From assembly GCA_943331145.2 (NCBI GenBank), contig CALQKL020000114.1, forward strand, positions 1-7,022: 7,022 bases of DNA, in the 5' to 3' direction. The position numbers and the translations under genes were made by a program. This stretch comes from Chitinophaga pinensis. Its GTDB lineage: Bacteria; Bacteroidota; Bacteroidia; Chitinophagales; Chitinophagaceae. Of the stretch, positions 4,501 to 7,022 are shown piece after piece. Every line of letters begins with the position of its first letter. The stretch's first letter is position 1. The notes under the pieces were generated by a model that saw only the letters and a list, made by a program, of their open reading frames with translations, was not told the DNA's origin and searched no databases.

Positions 4501-7022
4501 ACATGTAGTGGATTTGGAACAACAACATTCACTTCCGTAAAAGTATTGGTTACGCCAACGCCCGTTTTGACGGTTAATTCTGCAACAAACGTATGTGGAT
4601 CGGGGGCAGTATTATTAACGGCAAGTTCTTCTGTATCAGGTGTTACAATCAGATGGTATTCAAATGCTGCGGGTACAACTTTAGTTGGAACAGGTGCTAC
4701 TTATACAACACCAGTCATTTCAACGAACACGACTTATTATGTAAAGGCAAATTATGGTGATTGCGAAAGTAATTTAATCCCCATTGTAGCAATAATAAAT
4801 CCATTCCCTTCAAATGTTGTTATCAATCCACAAGCAGATACCATTTGTGTATCTCCAAACACGGATAGTTTAAGAACAACTGGTGGTTTATTCGCAAATG
4901 GGTCACAGGCACAAATAACATGGAGTCCTGCAACCTACCTTTATAGAGATGCTGCAGCAACGATACCATATACATTAGGAACAAATGCACCAACTGTTTA
5001 TATCAAATCAACTGCGCCTAATGGTACAATTATTGATTATATTGCAACTGCTGGTACTACTTGTACTAAATTAGATACATCTAGAATTACTTACAGAGAT
5101 GTAACTCCTAGTGTAACCATAGCTTTAACTCGCCCAGCTGGTGCAATTTGCCCAAGTGATACCATCACATTTAAAGCTACCGCTGTTAACGGTGGAAATG
5201 CAACTTATCCAGCGGGTTTTAAATTTTTCGTGAACGATGTTGCAGTTACAACACTATATAATACTTCTGATAGCATTCGTTTTCCTGGATCATTAACCAA
5301 CATAAGATTAAGCGATGCAGATGTGGTTCAATGCGTAATGTTGGTTAATCCTTTAACCATTAACTGTGCTAGCTCAAACCAATTTGTGAGTAACTCTGTG
5401 GAGGTTTTAGTTAATACAGTAAATCGTGATAGCGTTTTATTGAATGCAACTGCCACAAGTATTTGTACAGGTACTAGTGTAACATTTACAGCAGTTCCTC
5501 AAGCATTTCCTGGAGATACTCCAGAATACGAATTTTTAGTAAATGGGATTGTAGTGAGGACTAGAAGTACTGTCGCTACATACACCACAACCTCATTGAC
5601 TAACGGACAAGTAGTTACTGTAAAAATGTATTCCAACGAACCTTGCGTTATTCCGGTACCAGCTGTTAGTTTACCTAAAACGATGACAGTAACTGCTTAC
5701 ACACCAATAAGTGTAACTTTAAGTAGCTCTGTTGGTTCTACTTCTTGTACAGGCATCAATGTTGTTTATTCTGCCATTCCATCTAATAGAACAGCAACTT
5801 CAACATATCAATTTTTCAAAAATAATATATCTGTTCAGGGACCAAGCACGGATAGTACGTATGATTATATTCCTGCGAATGGAGACCAAATAAAAGTGGT
5901 ATTGGTTTCAAACTTCTCTGCTTGTTTAACTGGAGACCCTGCTACTTCCAACACCATAACGATGACGGTTAGTAGCAGCACAGTAGCTTCAGTAACCCTA
6001 AGCCCAACAACCCCTACTTGTAGTGGCGTATCTAAAACATTTACTGCAACCAATGTAGGTGGAGGTACTTCACCATTGTATCAATTCTTTGTTAATGAAA
6101 TAAGTCAAGGAGCAGCAAGCACAACCGCAACTTTTACAACTTCTACATTAACCAATGGTCAAGAAGTAAAAGTATTAATGACACCTGATGGTTGTGGATT
6201 GCCTAATCCTGCAAAAGATTCTTTAACACAAGTTGTAAATCCAACTCCTCAAGGAAGTATAGTTGGCAATACGTATTGCAGTGGCGGTAATGGTCAACTT
6301 ACATTTACTGCTACATCAGGAACAGGTCCATACACACTAATTGTAAATGGTGTTACATATAATGGTATTACAAGTGGAACGGCGTTTAATGTAAGCGTGA
6401 ATCCAACTTCAACAACCAATTACACTTTAACATCAATAACTGATGCTAATGGTTGTAATCGAGTAAGTAGTTTTACAAATGCGGCAGCAACCATTACAGT
6501 AAATGCGCTACCAGTGGCGTCTATAACAAATAACACAGGAACTACGATACTAACTTGTGCCACTCCTACAATCAATGTAACTGCTAATGGTGGAGTATCA
6601 TACTCATGGGACAACAGTTTAGGTTCATCTGCAAGTGCAAGTATTACTGCACCAGGCACCTATACGGTAACAGTTACAGGAGCGAATGCTTGTACATCAA
6701 CAGCTAGTATTACCATAACTCAAAATGCAACTCCTGGTGGAACCGCATTGTCAGGAACTTATTATATCCCAACCGGCGGATCTTCAGCTTGTTTTAATTT
6801 CTCTACTATAAGAAATGCGGTGGATACATTAAACAAATGGGGTATTACAGATAATGTAATCTTTAATGTAGCTGCAGGTTATACAGAAACACTTACAGCA
6901 GGGGGTAGATTGAATTTAGGAAGTATTACTTTAAACGCGAATACAGCATTAGGAAGAACCATTACGTTTAAGAAAAACGGAGCAGGTGCAAATCCTATCA
7001 TAACTACTGGCGCGACTTCTTA
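1414..7022 (+). CDS. Giant secreted modular Ig/CUB/PKD-like surface protein (3' truncated)
   Basis: An open frame of 1869 codons plus two bases runs off the right edge; I read every codon in frame and found no stop. The first ATG after an in-frame TGA (1408-1410) is at 1414; the next in-frame Met (residue 29) would cut into the signal peptide. Order of modules: signal peptide 1-45; N-terminal beta-rich lead domain about 50-255 with an STNGWITLG core near 102-110; three Ig-like + CUB units 260-490, 494-724 and 730-947; Ig-like domain 953-1050; WYS-type Ig domain 1051-1132; a WSP/YLYRD module about 1133-1229; four PKD-like repeats 1232-1612; two adhesin-type beta modules 1613-1774; then a parallel beta-helix start from 1775. 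The sequence is rich in Thr, Ser, Gly, Asn and Ala, with paired Cys at module borders. No catalytic motif is recognisable. The likely role is a cell-surface or released adhesin or matrix protein, exported by Sec and then probably type IX secretion. The sorting domain would be downstream and is not seen. No specific gene name is justified. Confidence 0.93.
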   Translation, partial: MCKIYLTTAREINVNNKNSIKKRLQFLLMPLLFFVAIAFTTNINAQTASQYSFTASNGGYSEISGDPILIDNGNSDDGFANGFPIGFDFTFGGVTYNEFNVSTNGWITLGNNGDNNITNSGLTNNFAAIPKSPLIAALWDDNEISDLGRDISFKSAGGVLTIQFTNVQWRYLATVPEAAINFQIKLYETTGAIEFVYDPIPGGVLNTPSASIGIATASGVYLSVNGTGTAPTASSTTSTNNLSTLPARGQTYTFNPPPPCSGTPNPGRTFASVNSVCASSGATVNLSFETFALATTFQWQESIDGGANWTNATGTGNTNATYVATPTATTQYRCRVTCTSSGASGFSTPTTVIYDNTCIVMPVLADVTTCSATFYDAGGPTANYAANEVRQLTIYPSTTGANVKVVFNSFNTENGFDGLMIYNGRDVNPANLISSGLAAGFNATTAPAGSFYGTTSPGTITSTDPTGSLTFVFRSDNIIQSTGWNATVSCNLPCDATPAPGATLATSTFVCNGFTTTLSIANNNIAGVTYQWQSSVDNSSWSDITGATSSTFTASPTSNVFFRCKVTCTAAPALPGFSTSIQIETSACDEVLMPSDGSTLIQNTCSALFTDGGGTRADYINNSNGTVTFRPATAGTKIRATFTSFSTENNYDGLMIYNGNSTGSPLLSSGLPAGLNATTAPAGSYYGSTSPGVVSSTAADGSLTFVFKSDITQVSSGWVATISCYVDNSCTGTPNPGATVATPSTVCYGGTTTLSTANTINATNILYQWQSLSGSTWSDITGATSTAYVVSSLTASTFYRATVRCTSVGGGVTSSTQIRVLVDSTCINMPTSATLANCNVSGTSFYDNGGVSSNYTENQNRTFTITPTGAVTAAGPFSRVVFSSFALDPSDTLKVYDGNNIAAPLIGAYTTNPGTITSSNTTNGGLTFVFKSNATLNAAGWAGSITCYTPPTCNTAPPLGAVLASIDTVCSGGSTNLSLSNAATLPGGLSYQWKSSSDGTTYNNIVGASNIPTYSPTNLTATTWYQCVVTCSGFGTTTFTSVKVLVTPTPVLTVNSATNVCGSGAVLLTASSSVSGVTIRWYSNAAGTTLVGTGATYTTPVISTNTTYYVKANYGDCESNLIPIVAIINPFPSNVVINPQADTICVSPNTDSLRTTGGLFANGSQAQITWSPATYLYRDAAATIPYTLGTNAPTVYIKSTAPNGTIIDYIATAGTTCTKLDTSRITYRDVTPSVTIALTRPAGAICPSDTITFKATAVNGGNATYPAGFKFFVNDVAVTTLYNTSDSIRFPGSLTNIRLSDADVVQCVMLVNPLTINCASSNQFVSNSVEVLVNTVNRDSVLLNATATSICTGTSVTFTAVPQAFPGDTPEYEFLVNGIVVRTRSTVATYTTTSLTNGQVVTVKMYSNEPCVIPVPAVSLPKTMTVTAYTPISVTLSSSVGSTSCTGINVVYSAIPSNRTATSTYQFFKNNISVQGPSTDSTYDYIPANGDQIKVVLVSNFSACLTGDPATSNTITMTVSSSTVASVTLSPTTPTCSGVSKTFTATNVGGGTSPLYQFFVNEISQGAASTTATFTTSTLTNGQEVKVLMTPDGCGLPNPAKDSLTQVVNPTPQGSIVGNTYCSGGNGQLTFTATSGTGPYTLIVNGVTYNGITSGTAFNVSVNPTSTTNYTLTSITDANGCNRVSSFTNAAATITVNALPVASITNNTGTTILTCATPTINVTANGGVSYSWDNSLGSSASASITAPGTYTVTVTGANACTSTASITITQNATPGGTALSGTYYIPTGGSSACFNFSTIRNAVDTLNKWGITDNVIFNVAAGYTETLTAGGRLNLGSITLNANTALGRTITFKKNGAGANPIITTGATS
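1561..2178 (+). other. N-terminal beta-rich lead domain
   Basis: Residues about 50-255. The pattern is a YSF start, EISGDPILIDNG, a DDG turn, FPIGFDFTFGG, then VSTNGWITLG near 101-110, a WDDNE segment near 139-143, an IQFTNVQW strand, an FQIKLYETTGAIEFVY strand near 183-196, and a closing LPARGQTYTF. This layout is typical of the lead domain found just after the signal peptide in many large secreted Bacteroidota proteins. The predicted fold is a beta-sandwich. The Asp-rich turns could bind calcium, but I see no canonical motif. Recognition is from memory of the family, not from a search. Confidence 0.6.
2191..2883 (+). repeat. Ig-like + CUB unit 1 (residues 260-490)
   Basis: The Ig-like half opens with C260, has C277, a FQWQES strand near 297-302, and closes with YRCRVTC (C334, C338) and C358. 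The CUB half runs from C370 to C490: TFYDAGG, an NY...NE segment, F...SFNTENGFDGLMIYNG (E413, D417), an 18-residue excursion compared with copy 3, then GSLTFVFRSD (D476) and GWNATVSC. E413, D417 and D476 sit where calcium-binding CUB domains carry their acidic ligands. The unit is 231 residues, identical in length to unit 2. Confidence 0.75.
2893..3585 (+). repeat. Ig-like + CUB unit 2 (residues 494-724)
   Basis: The Ig-like half has YQWQSSVDNSSWSDITGATS near 530-549, a FRCKVTC pair and C588. The CUB half runs from C605 to C724, with SFSTENNYDGLMIYNG (E648, D652), the same excursion GLNATTAPAGSYYGSTSPG at 674-692, FKSD (D710) and GWVATISC. It starts 702 bases after unit 1 and is its closest relative. 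Protein similarity to unit 1 is high while codons differ, so the duplication is not recent. Confidence 0.75.
3601..4254 (+). repeat. Ig-like + CUB unit 3 (residues 730-947), divergent
   Basis: The Ig-like half (C730 to C826) contains YQWQSLSGSTWSDITGATS, almost the same core as unit 2. The CUB half (C838 to C947) keeps TSFYDNGG, SDTLKVYDG (D888, D891), a GLTFVFKSN strand and GWAGSITC. It lacks the 17-18-residue excursion of copies 1 and 2 and has Asn933 where those copies have Asp in the SD motif. It starts 708 bases after unit 2. Confidence 0.72.
4270..4809 (+). other. Two further Ig-like domains (residues 953-1132)
   Basis: Residues 953-1050 form a fourth Ig-like domain of the same series (C953, VCSGG, YQWKSSSDG, then WYQCVVTC) but without a CUB after it. 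Residues 1051-1132 are a different type: VCGSG, then IRWYSNAAGTTLVGTGATY with W1081, then TTPVISTNTTYYV. That is the classic pattern of the Ig_7 domain common in Bacteroidota adhesins and type IX secretion cargo. Both are expected to be spacer or binding beta-sandwiches outside the cell. Confidence 0.7.
4810..5106 (+). other. WSP/YLYRD-type beta module (residues 1133-1231)
   Basis: Contains a Cys near the start (DTICVSPN), then ITWSPATYLYRDAAATIPYT around W1170, VYIKST, and an IDYIATA..TC ending. I recognise this as a linker-like module of large gliding or adhesion proteins in Bacteroidota, with a W-x-P-x-x-x-L-Y core, but I cannot attach a family name with confidence. It separates the Ig/CUB half of the protein from the PKD-like repeats. 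Confidence 0.45.
5107..6249 (+). repeat. Four tandem PKD-like repeats (residues 1232-1612)
   Basis: Four consecutive modules share SVT(I/L) at the start, a Cys followed by T(x)TFTA-like strand, an aromatic-x-F core and an NG/GD turn before a V.V strand. The cores are FKFFVND (1269-1275), YEFLVNG (1372-1378), YQFFKNN (1465-1471) and YQFFVNE (1556-1562), spaced 103, 93 and 91 residues. Second landmarks are LTNGQVVTVKM, NGDQIKVVLVSN and LTNGQEVKVLM; the first copy is the most divergent. Many Bacteroidota surface proteins contain arrays of this type. They probably act as a stalk that projects a binding domain from the cell. Confidence 0.65.
6250..6735 (+). other. Two adhesin-type beta modules (residues 1613-1774)
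   Basis: Residues 1613-1700 carry GTGPYTLIVNGVTYNGITSG, a run of NPTSTTNYTLTS and TDANGC, a widespread Bacteroidota surface-protein module. Residues 1701-1774 carry LTCATPTINVTANGG, SYSWDNSLG and APGTYTVTVTGANACTSTAS, resembling SprB-type repeats of gliding adhesins. Each has a Cys pair consistent with a disulfide. Neither has a catalytic motif. Confidence 0.6.
6736..7022 (+). other. Start of a probable parallel beta-helix domain (truncated)
   Basis: From residue 1775 the sequence changes style: SGTYYIPTGGS, then CFNFSTIRNAVDTLNKWGITDNVIFNVAAGYTE, then NLGSITLN and RTITFKKNG..NPII. An AV..LN..GI...V.FNV.AGYTE pattern leading into short V/I-rich strands is how right-handed parallel beta-helix regions typically open in large Bacteroidota secreted proteins. 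These may bind or cleave polysaccharide or be purely structural. The window ends about 95 residues in, so no active site can be judged. Confidence 0.5.

Noticed and set aside
5865..6053. 62-codon minus-strand frame
   Set aside because: Antisense shadow of the PKD-like repeats; the Val/Leu/Thr-rich product is what the complement of this composition gives.
6420..6659. 79-codon minus-strand frame
   Set aside because: Antisense shadow of the adhesin-type modules; no independent support.

Overview
The window is AT-rich DNA with two coding regions on the + strand. It most likely comes from a member of the Bacteroidota. The evidence is a huge secreted protein built from CUB, Ig-like and PKD-like modules in the style of type IX secretion cargo, the absence of any clear Shine-Dalgarno sequence before either gene, and an A/T-ending codon preference. 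Several modules resemble those I associate with Chitinophagales and Flavobacteriales, but the order cannot be fixed from this window.

Layout: 1-147 is a low-complexity leader with GTAAAAA-type repeats and perhaps the last codons of an upstream gene. 148-921 is a complete mazG, a cytosolic house-cleaning nucleoside triphosphate pyrophosphohydrolase with both of its all-alpha domains intact. 922-1413 is a 492-base intergenic region with no convincing gene. It holds a weak candidate terminator, an inverted repeat, a pair of CCGAACCC direct repeats, a perfect 12-base palindrome and a possible Bacteroidota-type promoter. From 1414 to the right edge runs one uninterrupted reading frame of 1869 codons with no stop, so the gene is truncated by the window.

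The large protein begins with a long signal peptide (residues 1-45) and an N-terminal beta-rich lead domain (about 50-255). Three tandem Ig-like + CUB units follow (about 260-490, 494-724, 730-947), then another Ig-like domain, a WYS-type Ig domain and a WSP/YLYRD-type module. Next come four repeats of about 91-103 residues with a Y/F-x-F-[FL]-x-N core, two further adhesin-type beta modules and the start of what looks like a parallel beta-helix. No enzyme active site is recognisable in the visible part. The most economical reading is a giant cell-surface or secreted adhesin-like or matrix protein exported by Sec and then probably type IX secretion. The C-terminal sorting domain that would prove this lies outside the window.

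The two genes appear functionally unrelated and are probably transcribed separately, given the long gap and the signals in it. I did not find a clearly novel multi-gene system. The points most worth following up are the Ig-CUB repeat architecture, the divergent third CUB copy, and the repeats ahead of the giant gene.
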